Notes: generated by a model from the letters alone, not told the origin. A DNA stretch of 64,000 nt from Cryptomeria japonica (GCF_030272615.1 NC_081410.1:574441241-574505240), one strand, 5' to 3'. Shown: positions 21,690-33,375, numbered from the stretch's first letter. A program made the numbers and translations.

Positions 21690-23772
21690 TTATTTTTTTC
21701 AATAAAACTAGAAGACCACTAATTTTATTAATTATAATATTTATACAATCTTGGTTCAAAGAGCACCGGTAGGAAAGAACTAGGCAAATAAAACCTCCTA
21801 TCTTGCTCATAAAAATCCCATTGGGAGGATAATATGACCGATTATATTGAAGTAGAGAAGTGAAAATTCAAACCAGCCCCAACCCATCCCAAAAAGCCAT
21901 ATAAGCCAGTACTAGTTACAAAAATGATACCCAAACCCCCAAAATCTATGGAGCAGATACAAAACTTTTCAGAGAAGAAGCGAAACAAACAATCATCAAG
22001 AGTGTAGAAACCGAGTATTAGAACCCTCATCTGGGGGGCCAAAGACTGGGAAGTAGCCACATTCTGAATATCTAGAGCAACTACCTACAAAGGCTCAACT
22101 ACTCTCGAAAGAGACATAACAACCTTCATCGAATCAAGAAGGAAATGTATACCTAAAAAAACATTAATAGCCATAGCCAAAGTATCTTGAGAAACATGAT
22201 CTAAAAAATCTACAAGAGCAAACATTGTGTCATCATATATGTCAGAGATCAAACCACCTCTTAAAAGTGAAAGTAATTCACCATGCCAGCCATTCGATAG
22301 TAATTCAGTCTGAGATAAAAAACCACTATAAGGAAAAGCACCAAGCTCAAAATGATAAGAAGAAAAAGCATTATCCAAATTAGAAGCAAAATAAAAAGAG
22401 GGATGAAAGTATGCATCCAATAATGTCCGAACCAAAGAAGCATCCAAGAGCATATCCATACACACAATAATAAAATGAGAAGCAACTTCAGCAATGAAAA
22501 TATTAGTGCTCTCCACCAACCACCATCTGCCCACCACCTTCCGAATAGCAAGACAAAACTTTGAGACTGAAGTTTAAACCGCAATGAAAAATAAGACACA
22601 AAGCAAAATGTCACGAGCACATAAGAGAGAAGAGATACATCATTAATAAGTAAGCTTATCGCACAAGAACTCAGAGAATGACTCAAGTATAACATAAATA
22701 ATACAATATCAAAGATCCACACGAGCCATATCCCAAACACCGTACCAACAAGAACACATAGGCCGCCTCGTTTGAGGAAAATAATTAATAGACAATTCCT
22801 ATGAAAAAGAAACGAGGAGTGTCATTAATGAGAAAGCATCACACCCACAGCCAAAGAATGACAGGAAATGATATCAGGTCAGATATTCACATGAGCCATA
22901 TCCCAATCACCATGCCAACAAGCACACACAAGCCGCCACATCATAGGGCGATAATCATTAAACACTGCCAAGAAATAAATGTGCAAGCCGCCACTTCTAA
23001 GGATGATAATCATTAAACAATGCCAAGTAACAGAGATACCATGCAAGCATAATAATACAGAAGAAATGATAATGCAAATAAGAAAAGAACCCCTCAATTA
23101 GTACGATACCCCATGGAACAAATCAATTCAAGAGCTCGGCACCGGCCAACACATCCCTTGAAATTATGAACAAACATGCAAATTTAATGAAGTAAAGTAA
23201 AGAGGCCAAAAAGGCCCCTTACAACATCCCACTAAAACTGCATGCATATTCACAATTCCAAACAAAATGCAAGGTCGAGGCAAAGAAAAAGAGTATGACC
23301 GAAAGGAAAACTTAAGACTTTGAAGGCAAAGGAGGCTGACAAATCTCATCAATATCTACCAAGGTGTGAATATTCTCATTTAGAGCCTTATTCGCCGAAA
23401 ACTCAGCGATGAAATTAGCCTCTCTATAACAATGAGAAATAGAGAAAGAGTTAAAAAACTTAATTTGCAACAGAACCTTATGCAACTAGTATTGTAAATG
23501 CCAAGGATTACAAGTTCGATTAGTAACCGCATAAAAGATAACTAAAGAATCTCCTTCAATCACAACATCTTTAAGATTTAATGAAATTAGAAAATCTATT
23601 CCAACAGATAGAGCATGAATTTCTGCCACATTATTAGTCCTATTTGGAATACATTGACACGTAACTTTAATAACTCTAGAACTGTCATCAGTGACCACCA
23701 CCCCAATAGAAGACTTCCCCAAGTTACCCCGAGAAGCATCATCAAAATTTAACTTAAACTTGGATGGGGGGG
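21690..23772 (-). pseudogene. 5'-truncated LINE: RNase H domain and 3' UTR
   Basis: The minus-strand frame 23772-23486 gives the C-terminal RNase H of plant L1-type LINEs: KLNFDDASRGN, GVVVTDDSS, NRTNNVAEIHALSVGIDFL and VIEGDS. REANFIAEFSANKA follows after a stop. A long 3' UTR ends near 21690 with an A-rich tail (ATTGAAAAAAATAATAAT on the minus strand). The 5' break lies at a run of nine Gs (about 23766-23774). Reverse transcriptase and endonuclease are absent, as usual for LINE copies truncated during insertion. Confidence 0.8.
22716..23030. repeat. Diverged tandem repeat in the LINE 3' UTR
   Basis: A segment with GAGCCATATCCCAA, CCAACAAG and GCCGCC followed by a GATAATCATTAAACA-like end occurs at about 22722-22796 and 22892-22967. 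A shorter third copy of the GCCGCC part lies at 22980-23026. Confidence 0.6.
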
Positions 23773-24854
23773 GGTAACTAAATTTAAATGGTTAAAATGC
23801 ATGTTAAATTTAAAAAAGTAATTATATTTATTTGAGAAAGGAAATAAAGTTAAAAAGTATGCTATTGGAATTTTTAATTTATATGTTGAGTTATTTTCAA
23901 TTTAAGGAAAAGGAAAAGATAAAAAGAAAATATCTCCATTAACCTTTTGGAGGAGATTAGATTTTACTTTTTTGGGAAATTTTCTATTGGTTGAATGAAA
24001 CTTTAACCTAAAAGTTTTTAGGTTAAATTTTTTCATATATTTACTTTAGAGTTCATGGGAAGAGGAGAGGAAAAATTTTGGAAGCCTAGTTTTGAAAACA
24101 AAATTGGAGATTGGATTTTGGATTGAAGATTTTGGTGTGCAAGTTGAGACTCATCTCAATTTTTCTTCCAAGAGTGCATTTACAGGTTGGGTAGATTTAT
24201 CTTTCATTTTATTTAAAAATTTAAATGGTTTGAAAAACTTCCTGTTTGTGTTTGGAATTCATGAAATTTTTATTGGAAGCTTTTAATTTAGTTTTAGTTG
24301 TGGAAATGGAGTGATCTATATTTGAGTTAATCTCTTCCCAAATTAGTTTGTTAAATTTGGTGAAATTGGAATTTAGAACCAAAAAATTTAGTTCTCTCTG
24401 TGCTTTTTTCCAGTTGAGAAATTTGTTGTAATTCTTTTCATTTGAAGTTTGGGAGTAAAAGATTTGTTTTTTGTTTGTATGGAGATTTTTCAGTTTGTTA
24501 AAAAACAAAGGTTATGCTAGCAATCTTTTTACAAGTTGACCTCCATGTGTGTGTTCTTGATTTTTCTTTCATTTGTGTAATAACAATCAAAATTTGAATT
24601 AAATCCTCTCTATTTTATTTAAATTTGTCATGGATTTTTCCCAAAATCATTTGATTTGGGTCTTATATATCTATTAGTTAATAGAAATTTTAATTAAAAA
24701 TTTTAATTCAAAGAAAAAATTTATGTGTATACTATGGTTTACACAATGATATTTTTGTGTGCAGTAAGAAAATTTTTACCATAAATTTTATTAAATTTTA
24801 AAAAATAATAATAATATTTAATGACCAACGTGGTAGGGGACCCACCTCCCCCCA

Positions 24855-24980
24855 CCACATGAGATGGTAGTTGCACTACCATAAGGTAGCAATGCGCTAC
24901 CATATGGAAGGCACTACTACCATATGGTAGTAGAGCTACCATTAGTAGTCTCTGCTACCGTATGGTAGCAACACTACCAA
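24855..24980. repeat. Cluster of CTACCATATGGTAG palindromes
   Basis: Four palindrome copies lie in about 95 bases: 24876-24889 (one mismatch), 24897-24910, 24914-24933 and 24955-24968. The third is a perfect 20-base palindrome, CTACTACCATATGGTAGTAG. Single-stranded hairpins are expected. The minus-strand ORF across it is a by-product. Confidence 0.8.
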
Positions 24981-25096
24981 TCAACAACAACCCGTGTTAT
25001 TATAAACTCGTCTGTTAAATGATTTTGTTTTGTTTGTTGCAACATAAACAAAAAAAAAAAAAAAAAGTTTCGCCCAAATTTTCTTATGCAAATTTT

Positions 25097-25101
<5 letters not shown>

Positions 25102-25156
<55 letters not shown>
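25102..25156. repeat. (TA)n microsatellite
   Basis: About 27 uninterrupted TA units, shortly after a run of A residues at about 25050-25066. Confidence 0.95.
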
Positions 25157-25160
<4 letters not shown>

Positions 25161-27006
25161 TAAAATGTAATTTTCCTTTATGATTATTGTTGTTAAAATT
25201 ATCTTTATCCATTAATTAAGTTTTTGTTAAGATATGATATATATACATAATATGATATGTGTATATAAGTATATATTCGATGAATACATAATTATATACA
25301 TATATTTATATTATTATATATATTTAATGTGATTTTTTAATATTTTTTAGAAATTGTATTATTTTGGAAATTAAATTAAATGATGATTTTGTGAAAAATA
25401 TATTATCTAATATGGGATGTTTTATTTGTTAAGTTATTATGGTTTTTGCTTGTTCAAAACGAAAAGGGGGCATTTGGTTATTTGTGGTTAATATAAATTC
25501 TAGCCTTATTATATTAATGACCGCTTTGAATTTATTTTAAACAGTGTGGTGTTTTATTAAATTTTAAATGTTGAATTGCAAATATATAATGATTTTATTA
25601 TTTTCAAAAGATTGTTTGAATTATGATCTTAGTGAATTTGGTATTTCTGAGCAAAGAGCTTGATTTTGTTGCAATTCTTGTAAATGATTGGTCATCATGT
25701 TGTAGTGGTTGTTGTACCCTCTTGATCAGGTGTTGTCCTTATAACCTTGTTGTTTTAAACCATGTTGTGTTATGTTCCATATGGTTAATCAAGGGTTAGT
25801 AAGATTGTGTTTTTCATCACCTGTGTTTTGTAGTGATTATGTGGCTTTTAGTATCACCATAGGGTTCTCATAGAGAGACTGTGATTGTATAGTGTCCTAT
25901 GGGAGAGTGGCTTTCGAGTGGGGGGCACACCCGAAGTGGTTGGCTGGATAACCGCTCGAAATTGAGTTAATAAGTGATAACCTAATAATTGATTACAGGG
26001 TGGCTAGTTCTTAAGATTAAATAAGATATTGTACCTCGTGCATGGTTGAGTGCTTGTATGGAATCGAGATGTAGTGGGAAGGCCTGGAATGTGAGACCGA
26101 CCACCTTGTCTTCACGAAGCGTTGGTAGGGTCCACATGAGTCTTGGATGGAACTGGGGGTTCAGGAAAGGTTACCAGGATAACCCAAGTTGGGGGTCAGG
26201 ATCTATGGATTCCTACCTAGATTTACCATCACAAGCTATACATTGACACTCTCTCTTTAGGGTCACTAGTGTATTTTGATGTTGAGTTCACTTGGAGTAT
26301 TGTGGAGTCACACTTGTATTGTCAACCATGTTTTGTTTGTGCTTTCTTGAGGGTCTTCTGATATCTCCTAGCATGGTGGGGTAGTTTGGTTTTGGGATCA
26401 CATGGTCAGGTGGTAGTGCCACTTCCCATCAGATGTTTATGTTCATGCCTTCATGCGAGGATTGGCTTCACAGATATTTTTGTGCTTCGTGATTCTTGTA
26501 TCATCTCATGTTGGAGATTTTTGTATTTGAGACCTACGTGGTCATTTGTATCAGTGGATTATGCTATCCTGGTATTTGGTAAAGATGTAATCTTATCTGT
26601 ATTATTGCAAGCCACATAACACATGATTAGTGTAATCTTTGTTTATATGGATGTGTATTATATTAGTTATCTTTATTCAATGTGCAAATGCTTTCTTGAA
26701 AAGAAATATACTGTAATACTTTTAATCTTTAAATGATGTAATCTATTGTATGAATATGTTTTATTGTGTTCAATAAATAATTGATGGATAATTAGATTAA
26801 CTTTTATAATGAAATTTAACCCTTCGAATAATTCTTCATTGGTAACCCTTTAGGAATTCTTTGTGTTAGACTTCCGCTTGTGTAATAAACATGCAATGTA
26901 GTAATTAAAGCACTTCCTGTTGTTAAACTTTAAAAAAAAAATGTTTCACCCTTAGTTGGTTAGTTGTGTGGTTTTTCTTTTAGGGTTCCTAGTGGGGCAT
27001 TACATT

Positions 27007-27019
27007 TGGTATCAGAGCC
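27007..27019 (+). other. Primer binding site of gypsy-3
   Basis: TGGTATCAGAGCC, complementary to initiator Met-tRNA, lies two bases after the 5' LTR end at 27004. It fixes the 5' LTR boundary. Confidence 0.92.
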
Positions 27020-27149
27020 CATGTTTTAACGCAAGGTGCTTTGGTTTTAAATTGAGCCCATTCAACTTGACCTTTTGATTAGGTCTTAGTGTTTGTGTTT
27101 CTGTTGTCACTCTCCTTGTTGTAGATCTAAACCTTTTTCTCTTGTGCAA

Positions 27150-28330
27150 TGATAGGATCATAGCTAGGAAAGCCAAAGGTGGTGGTCATGTTGGTGGCCG
27201 CAATTGAGGTAGAGGTGGAGGACATGGCAAAGGTTTGGGTTGTTATAGTTTTTCACCACAACCCACTCATGTTATTATAGAGAAGGATTAGTTTGTTCAT
27301 CAGAATGACCAACATGAAATAGAGTAGATTCCTGAAAGGGAAGAGATGAGGTAGATGTTCCAAGAGGTGTTAGCTAGACTAGGCCCTAGACCTGAGGCTA
27401 AAGAACCTAGTCATGCTTATGTGGGAGAGTCGCACCAAAAGGATCTTGAGGAGAGGGAGAGAGAGAGGTCTCCTAGGAGGAGAGAGGTAATAGTGGACCA
27501 GGCCTCAATTACTTTGAGGCACATGAGAGATTTGATGAGGCCCCATCCTCCTTCATTTGATGGTTTGGGTACCGGTCTTGAGGCAGAGACCTGGTTGATT
27601 AGTTTAGATTGGTATTTTTCCATGCATCCATTTGGCAGTAACACTAAGGCCAGATGAGCCATCATGTGTCTTGAGAGGCTTTCTTCTATCTGGTAGATGA
27701 TTTTTATGTATTATGCTAGTTTGACATATTTGTGGATCAGTTTGAGCATAGGTTTTATGAGCTCAAATAATATGGTGGAATTGGGAATGACGAGATGATG
27801 CTAGTCCAACACTTCTTGAGAGGTATAAACTACTGCATCAGTGGAGGAGTGAGAGTGTTTGAGCCTATTTCAGTAGAGATAGCCATGGTGAAAGCTAGGC
27901 TGGTAGAGCTGAATCTTGGTCATGCTCATGGTGGTCATCCTGGAGTGTATATTGGGAGTGTGCCTTATAGTGGTTCCAAAGTTAGAGGGAATCAATCCCA
28001 GACTACTACACCTTTTAGGAGTTTTTCAGGCACTCGCTAAGGGTGGGCAATAGCAACAGACTTTTTCAGTCGAGGCAGAAGCAGTTTCAAGGCCAGTAGG
28101 GTGGCAACTCTTAGCCTAAGAAGAATAGGAGATGACAGAGCTTTCCATGGTTGTTTTCTTAGGGTGTATCTCAGGCCCCTAGTAGGGGAAGTTTCCAGCA
28201 GTCTAGTGGGCCATCTGGAGGTAGAGGCCCTAGTAGGGGAGCTTGCTTCTCCTTTGCTCAGTTTGGCCACATAGTCGCTCAGTGCCCTCATCATTCTCAT
28301 CAAAAAGCTAGTCAAAGGCCAGCAATGTCA
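27150..28330 (+). pseudogene. gypsy-3 gag
   Basis: A Gly/Arg-rich start (about 27165-27235) is followed by the gag domain: LMRPHPPSFDGLGTGLEAET (27530-27590) and WLISLDWYF, then after a stop at 27655 a second part (HFLRGINYCISGG, 27800). The nucleocapsid box near 28236 reads CFSFAQFGHIVAQCP: the second Cys of CCHC is Phe. Several stops and frame changes break the frame. Confidence 0.78.
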
Positions 28331-28411
28331 GACCCGACAATGGGGGATGTACATAGATCCCATAGAGTTTTTGCGGTGGTTGATGACCACCAAACTGCGC
28401 ACTAGGGTACA

Positions 28412-28711
28412 GTGATCGAGACTGCAGGTGTATTGGGTGGTATTCCTATCTCTGTACTTTTTGACTCTGGTGCTTCTGATTCTTTCATTTCTTCCTCCAT
28501 TGTGGAGTGTTGTGTGATCGCTTCTGCTAGAAAGGCAGATAGGTGGCAAGTAGAGTTGGCTACCGGTTTACGTGTTCTCATAGATACCTTCATTCCCCAT
28601 TGTGAGTTGGACCTAGGACCCTTTGTTACTTTAGTTGACCTTCGAGTCATTCCTTTGGAGTCTTATGGAGTTGTGTTGGGGATGAATTGGTTAGTATCTC
28701 ACAATGCTTGA
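28412..28711 (+). pseudogene. gypsy-3 aspartic protease
   Basis: IPISVLFDSGASDSFISSS (about 28443-28500) is the retropepsin active-site loop with its catalytic Asp intact. LGMNWLVSHNA at 28678-28708 is the conserved C-terminal part. The frame ends at a TGA (28709). This module is well preserved compared with the gag before it. Confidence 0.87.
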
Positions 28712-29019
28712 GTAGACTATCCTCAGAAGACAATGGAGTGTTTAGATGATCATGGCAGGAAAGTGGGGATCGTTGGGGTTCAGAGATTGATATCCTAACA
28801 TATGATTTCCACTATGAAACTTAACCAATGTATGCATCAGGGGTGTCATCTTTTTGTAGTTGCTCTTGAGGATGTGGATGAGAAAGAGAGTTGAGGAATC
28901 ACTCTTGATTCTCACCCTATTCTTCGAGAGTATTTTGTTGTGTTTCCTATGGATATTCTCGGTATACCTCCAAAGTGGGACATAGACTTTCACATTGACT
29001 TGGTTCCTGGTGTAGAACC

Positions 29020-30260
29020 TATTTTGTGAGCACCATATCAGATGACTACTTAGGAGTTGAGTAAGTTGAAGCTGCAGATGGAGGAATTGATGGCCAAGGG
29101 GTTCATTCATCCTAGTGTTTCCCCTTGGGGTGCACTAGTTATCTTCATTAAGAAGAAGGATGGTTCTCTTCGGTTATGCATTGATTACCGAGAGTTGAAT
29201 AAGGTAACCATCAAGAATTGATATCCATTGCCTTGAATAGATGATCTTTTTAATCAAGTAAAGGGAGCCAAGGTGTTCTCTAAGATTGATTTGAAATCTA
29301 GGTATTATCAGTTGCGCATTCATGATGTAAACATTCATAGAACAACTTTTCATACCCGTTATGGTCACTATGAGTTCACAGTGGTGTCATTTGGGTTGAC
29401 AAACATGCCTTCAGTTTTCATGTGCCTCATGAATGGGGTTTTTTTCACCTACCTTGATCCTTTTTTCCTTGTGTTCTTGGATGACATTTTGATTTATTCT
29501 AGATCTACGGAAGAGCATGAGAGCCACTTGCGACAGGTATTGCAGTGCTTGAGGGAGAATCACCTTCATACCAACTTGGTGAAGTGTGATTTCTTCCAGT
29601 CAAAGGTGAACTATCTTGTTCATGTAGTTTCAAGAGAAGGTGTATTCATGGATCCTTCTAAGATTGAAGCAATTGTAGATTGGCTAGCACCGAACAATGT
29701 TTCTAAGGTTCGAAAATTTGGCCAAAGAGTACCGTTGCTTTGTTCAGAGTTTTTCTCGGATAGGTCACCTGATCACTTCTCTTCAGAGGAAAGGAAAGAA
29801 GTTTGTTTGGTCAGAGCAATGCGAGTAATCTTTTCATGCCTTGAAGGAAATCCTTGTTAGTGCTCTGATTTTGACAGTTCCAAATCCATCTAGAGATTTT
29901 ATGATTTGCACGGATGCCTCTTTAGAATGTATAGGAGTAGTGCTTATGCAGGATGGTCGTGGGGTAACCTATGATTCTTGCAAACTCAAGGACCACAAGC
30001 TGAAATATCTAATTCATGACTTGGAGTTGGGATTTCTAGTTCATTCTTTGGTTAGGTGGCATCATTTTCTATTGGGGTGTCAGTTTGAGCTGCATAGTAA
30101 TCACTGTAGTTTGCAGTATATTTTCACATAGTCGAACTTGAATGCTCGATAACAAAGATGGATGGAATTCCTCTGTGAGTATGATTTTGAAGTTTGATAT
30201 ATTCAAGGGAAAGAGAATGTAGTGTTAGATTCTTTGAGTCATAGGTGACATGAGGTTGCA
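29020..30260 (+). pseudogene. gypsy-3 reverse transcriptase and RNase H
   Basis: RT motifs appear in order: [17 protein letters not shown] (29168-29218), SKIDLKSRYYQLRIHDVN (29279-29332), SFGLTNMPSVFMCLMN and VFLDDILIYSRSTEEH (29471-29520, catalytic Asp pair intact). The frame breaks near 29720. RNase H resumes in the segment 29841-30131 (FMICTDASLECIGVVLMQDG). Stops at 29219 and 29236 and a frameshift near 29840 kill it. Confidence 0.87.
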
Positions 30261-30439
30261 GCATTGTCCCTTGGGGTGGACTTGAGAGAGAGAATTCTTG
30301 GGATTCTTCCTTAGGACACCTGGTATCAAGATGTTAGAGTCATGATAGAGTCTGGAAGACCATTAGAGAGTAGATATTATTGATATAACCTTGAGGAAGA
30401 TGGTCTTCTTCAACATCTTGGATGGATCTATGTACCTCT

Positions 30440-31130
30440 TTTGGATGGTATTCGTATTTTGATCATGACTGAGGCCCATCGTGCACCTTATTCGGCACAC
30501 CCTAGTGTCAAGAAGATGCATGCAGATCTTAGATAGATATATCATTGGGCTGGTATGAAATGTGACATTGTTGATTTTGTGTCGAAGTGATCAGAATGTT
30601 AGTGGGTTAAGGCGAAGCATTAGCACCCTGCAGGGCTTTTACAGCCTTATTTGGTACCAAATTGGAAATGGGATATCATTCCCATGGATTTCATAGTGGG
30701 GTTGCCTATTTCTTTGCATCATCGTGATGCCATCATGGTCATTGTTGATAGATTGACCAAGTTTCTCATTTTGTTCCTATTTGATCTTCCTATACAACAA
30801 CAATGGTGGCACGAGTTTTCTTGGAAGTTGTGGTGAGGTTGCATGGGATTCCTAGGCGGATCATTTCTGATAGAGATCATGTCTTTACTTCAACATTATG
30901 GACCTTACTTCAACATGATTTGGGGACCCAGTTGAACTTCAGTTCATCTTATCACCCAGAGATTGATGGTCAGATCGAGCATGTGAATCAGGTCTTGGAG
31001 GACATGCTTTACATGTATATTATGGACCAACAGTCATGCTGAGAGGAATATCTATGCCTTGTGGAGTTTTCTTATAGCAATGGATATCACAGCTCCATAG
31101 GCATGTCTCCCTTCTAGGCATTGTATGGTC
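30440..31130 (+). pseudogene. gypsy-3 integrase core
   Basis: Zinc-binding remnants (TEAHRAPYSAHPSVKKMH, 30469-30522) precede the catalytic core MDFIVGLP (30686), IISDRDHVF (30862) and DGQIEHVNQVLEDML (30966-31010). All three acidic residues are present. The core is split between two frames near 30800-30836. Confidence 0.85.
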
Positions 31131-31740
31131 ATCCTTGTCATACTCCTTTGAACTGGGATCGATTAGAGGATAGGGTGCATTTAGGACCGAATATGCTTCT
31201 AGAGATGGAGCAACAGGTTGAGCAGATTCGTGGGCATTTAATAGCTGCTCAAAATAGGCAGAAGAAGTACGTTGATGCTCATAGAGTGGATCATCAATTT
31301 TTTTGTTGGCGACCATGTGTTCTTGAGAGTGCATTCGCGGAAGAGTCTGATCCATTATCAAAAGGGTTCTAAGTTGGCACCTTGTTTTGTTGACCCTTTT
31401 GAGATCCTTGAGAGGATAGAACTAGTTGCCTACCATCTTGCCTTGCCACCGAGACTATCCCACATCCATGATGTTTTTCATGTTTTTGTTCTTAGACCTT
31501 ATCATCTTGATGTGACCCATGTTCCTGATTGGAACACTTTGTAGGTTGAGGATGAACAACATTCCATGGAGCCCATGCGTATTCTTCAGTGTCAAGATTT
31601 GACCCTCAAGGGTCATACCATTGACCAAGTAAGGTTCCTATTGGACCCAAATGATGAGACCTTCGCAACATGGGAGGATGCAACAAAGATGAGAGAGCTT
31701 TATTCTTATCTATTTTAGGCTTCTAGGAGTAAGCTTAGTC
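31131..31740 (+). pseudogene. gypsy-3 integrase C-terminus and chromodomain-like end
   Basis: The C-terminal part has LGPNMLLEMEQQVEQIRGHL and, in the next frame, DPFEILERIE...AYHLALPPRLSHIHDVFHV (31400-31490), the GPY/F-type block. After a TAG at 31542 the reading EDEQHSMEPMRILQ...FLLDPNDETFATWEDATKMR ends in LYSYLF (31717). The TWE...M....LF ending is typical of chromovirus chromodomains, so gypsy-3 is placed among chromoviruses. Confidence 0.72.
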
Positions 31741-31753
31741 TTGGGGGGGAGAA
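31741..31753 (+). other. Polypurine tract of gypsy-3
   Basis: TTGGGGGGGAGAA directly precedes the 3' LTR start. Confidence 0.88.
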
Positions 31754-32229
31754 TGTAGTACCCCTTTCTCGATTACACTTTTAGACTTAACTTTTTCAAT
31801 GGATACATTATTGTGATATTTTACTTAGACATTATGCAGTATACTGATATGCTTTAATTTGATTTGCAGTATATGTCTTTCATTCAATATTTCCTTATGG
31901 ATGTTAAATGTGTTTTTTATTGGATTATTGTCATGGATGAACACATTTAGTGTATGGGGTGTGAGGGGATGATTTTCCTTCACTCACTCTGGTGAGACAG
32001 GGAATGTCACAATTCTCCTTCATCGGTGTGTGTATTGTGTCTTTTATATATATATGTCTATATGCACGTGTGGTTCTTTGATGCAGGACATTGTAGGTAC
32101 AAGTACTAGGTAGGTATGGGGTATTGACTCCACCTAGTTTCATAGGTCTGAGCATACCTTATTTGACTGGTGGGAGTGGAGGAGATAGTTGTGTGGTTTT
32201 TCCTTTAGGGTTCCTAGTAGGGCATTACA
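31754..32229 (+). repeat. 3' LTR of gypsy-3 (476 bp)
   Basis: TGTAGTACCCC to GGGCATTACA. It is collinear with 20922-21414 plus 26961-27004 of the 5' LTR. The single TAGTTG at 32186-32191 marks the point where the 5' LTR has the extra 5.55 kb. Confidence 0.88.
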
Positions 32230-33375
32230 CATTCTACATTGTACTCATCTGAACCTTCTAATATGTCACATAAAATAGAGTTCATAAATTGTGTTGCACT
32301 TTAAGGGATGACTACATTTGGATTAGTTTCTGCCATTGCCTTTTTATATGACTAGAGGTGCAACTAAAATTCAACATGATTTTGACAACAACAAGTTTCA
32401 TGTACCTTATTGATACACACAAAACATGGTCGTAATCCCTCAAACACTCTTTGACATATCTTGACATCTAGAAATTCTTGTTTGAATGATTCAAACAGTT
32501 TGCTCCATGTTGTGTCTATAAACTATTTTGGATGTGCAATTTTTGTACCATCTTCATCTCTAATTTGTATAGTGTCTCTTCTATTGGAAGAAAAATGAGA
32601 GTGATTGGTCCAGTATTCAATAACAAGTCTTTTTACATCTTCAACAATTCTATCTTTTTGAGGAACCCTACAAATATTGACCCAATTATTTTCAATATTC
32701 TCATCCAACTTCTTTTTTTCCTAATATATCTCTGCATAGTTCTTCTAAAGACATCCAATAACTAGGCAATTTCTTGATTTTTTCTTCTCTGTGATAATTT
32801 CTTACTAGAAATCATAGTCATTAATGCTCTTTGTGCAGCACTTAAATCAGCAGTTTGACTTGTGCTCTCGATGCATTTCAAATCTTCTTTCAATTTTTTA
32901 ACCATTGTTTGATTTATCGGTCCCTCTGATGATTTGTTCTTGTCATCAACACCCAACAACTCCAAAATGGGGGTCTTTTATTTTCTCCTAAATAACTTTG
33001 CCAACAATTGTGCTCTTCCAATTAGAGATTTATCTTGAAAATATTCATCCTAATTTTTTTTTCTATGTAGTTTTATTGTGCTTTCTAGTACCATATCCTC
33101 AACTGAAATCTCATTGAAAAGAGCATCTTCATCCATCTCCATCAAATTGGACATACCAATAAACAATTTATGGATTGACTAGGACCAATTTCTTCTCTTT
33201 CCTGAATCGAGACCACCTCATCGTCAATGAGAACTTGATCTTGAGAAGGTGTTGTATCCCTTTTTATTTCTCTTTTATTGATCATACTTCCATAATCTAG
33301 TCCTTTTATTGCCCATTGGACAAATTGCTATCGAGAAGCAATCCAAATCTGCAGACCCCTAAATACACATGCCCA
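32230..33375 (-). pseudogene. Transposase-like gene, N-terminal third (other half of 19159-20921)
   Basis: From about 33370 down the minus strand the coding character is GLQIWIASR, then FVQWAIKGLDYGSMINK, MEMDEDALFNEISVEDMV, LIGRAQLLAKLFRR, SAAQRALMTMISSKKLSQRR (32770-32850), WVNICRVPQKDRIVEDVKRL (32610-32680), KICQRVFEGLRPCFVC (32430) and a Cys-rich ETCCCQNHVEF (32390). It ends DEYN at the gypsy-3 edge, in frame with CIKN on the other side. A lone frameshift near 33175 and stops (for example 32990, 32760 and 32522) mark it as dead. The basic stretch before the enzyme-like part may bind DNA, but this is inference. The two halves together would give about 900 codons. Confidence 0.6.

Larger units (their letters stand above)
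21415..26960. other. Extra block in the 5' LTR (native LTR body or insertion)
   Basis: It starts TTAGACCCTAAAATTGACC and ends TTTCACCCTTAGTTGGT. These ends show neither TG..CA nor convincing inverted repeats. After removal of the LINE fragment at 21690-23772, about 3.5 kb remain: AT-rich sequence (23775-25640), a palindrome cluster, a TA tract, and a more GC-balanced segment (25640-26950) of LTR character. The 6-base repeat at its edges fits either a target duplication or deletion of the same block from the 3' LTR. The short ORFs inside show no known domain. Confidence 0.55.
20922..27004 (+). repeat. 5' LTR of gypsy-3 (6.1 kb including a 5.55-kb extra block)
   Basis: The first 490 bases (20922-21414) and last 40 bases (26961-27004) match the 3' LTR in order. 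Between them lies the block 21415-26960, flanked by the direct repeat TAGTTG at 21409-21414 and 26961-26966. In the 3' LTR the same point has a single TAGTTG (32186-32191). A primer site follows the LTR end directly. A 50-base stretch near 21130-21180 is also missing from the 3' LTR. Confidence 0.8.
20922..32229 (+). mobile_element. gypsy-3: decayed chromovirus inserted in the transposase-like gene
   Basis: This LTR element has LTRs starting TGTAGTACCCCTTTCTCGAT and ending GGGCATTACA, an initiator-tRNA primer site, gag to integrase in gypsy order and a polypurine tract. It lies inside a minus-strand coding sequence. Removing the element and one 5-base target copy makes the flanking reading frames continue (DEYN at the left end, CIKNT at the right end), direct evidence that it inserted into a then-open frame. 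The 5' LTR is 6.1 kb and the 3' LTR only 476 bp, because a 5.55-kb block is present in one and absent from the other. Stops and frameshifts throughout show it is dead. Confidence 0.88.

Noticed and set aside
22261-22740. 159-codon minus-strand hydrophobic ORF
   Set aside because: It lies in the LINE 3' UTR and overlaps another ORF in a different frame (22085-22537); composition reflects A-rich plus-strand sequence.
21415-26960. A solo LTR or Helitron filling the gypsy-3 5' LTR
   Set aside because: The ends lack TG..CA, and the TC start and CTRR end of Helitrons are absent.
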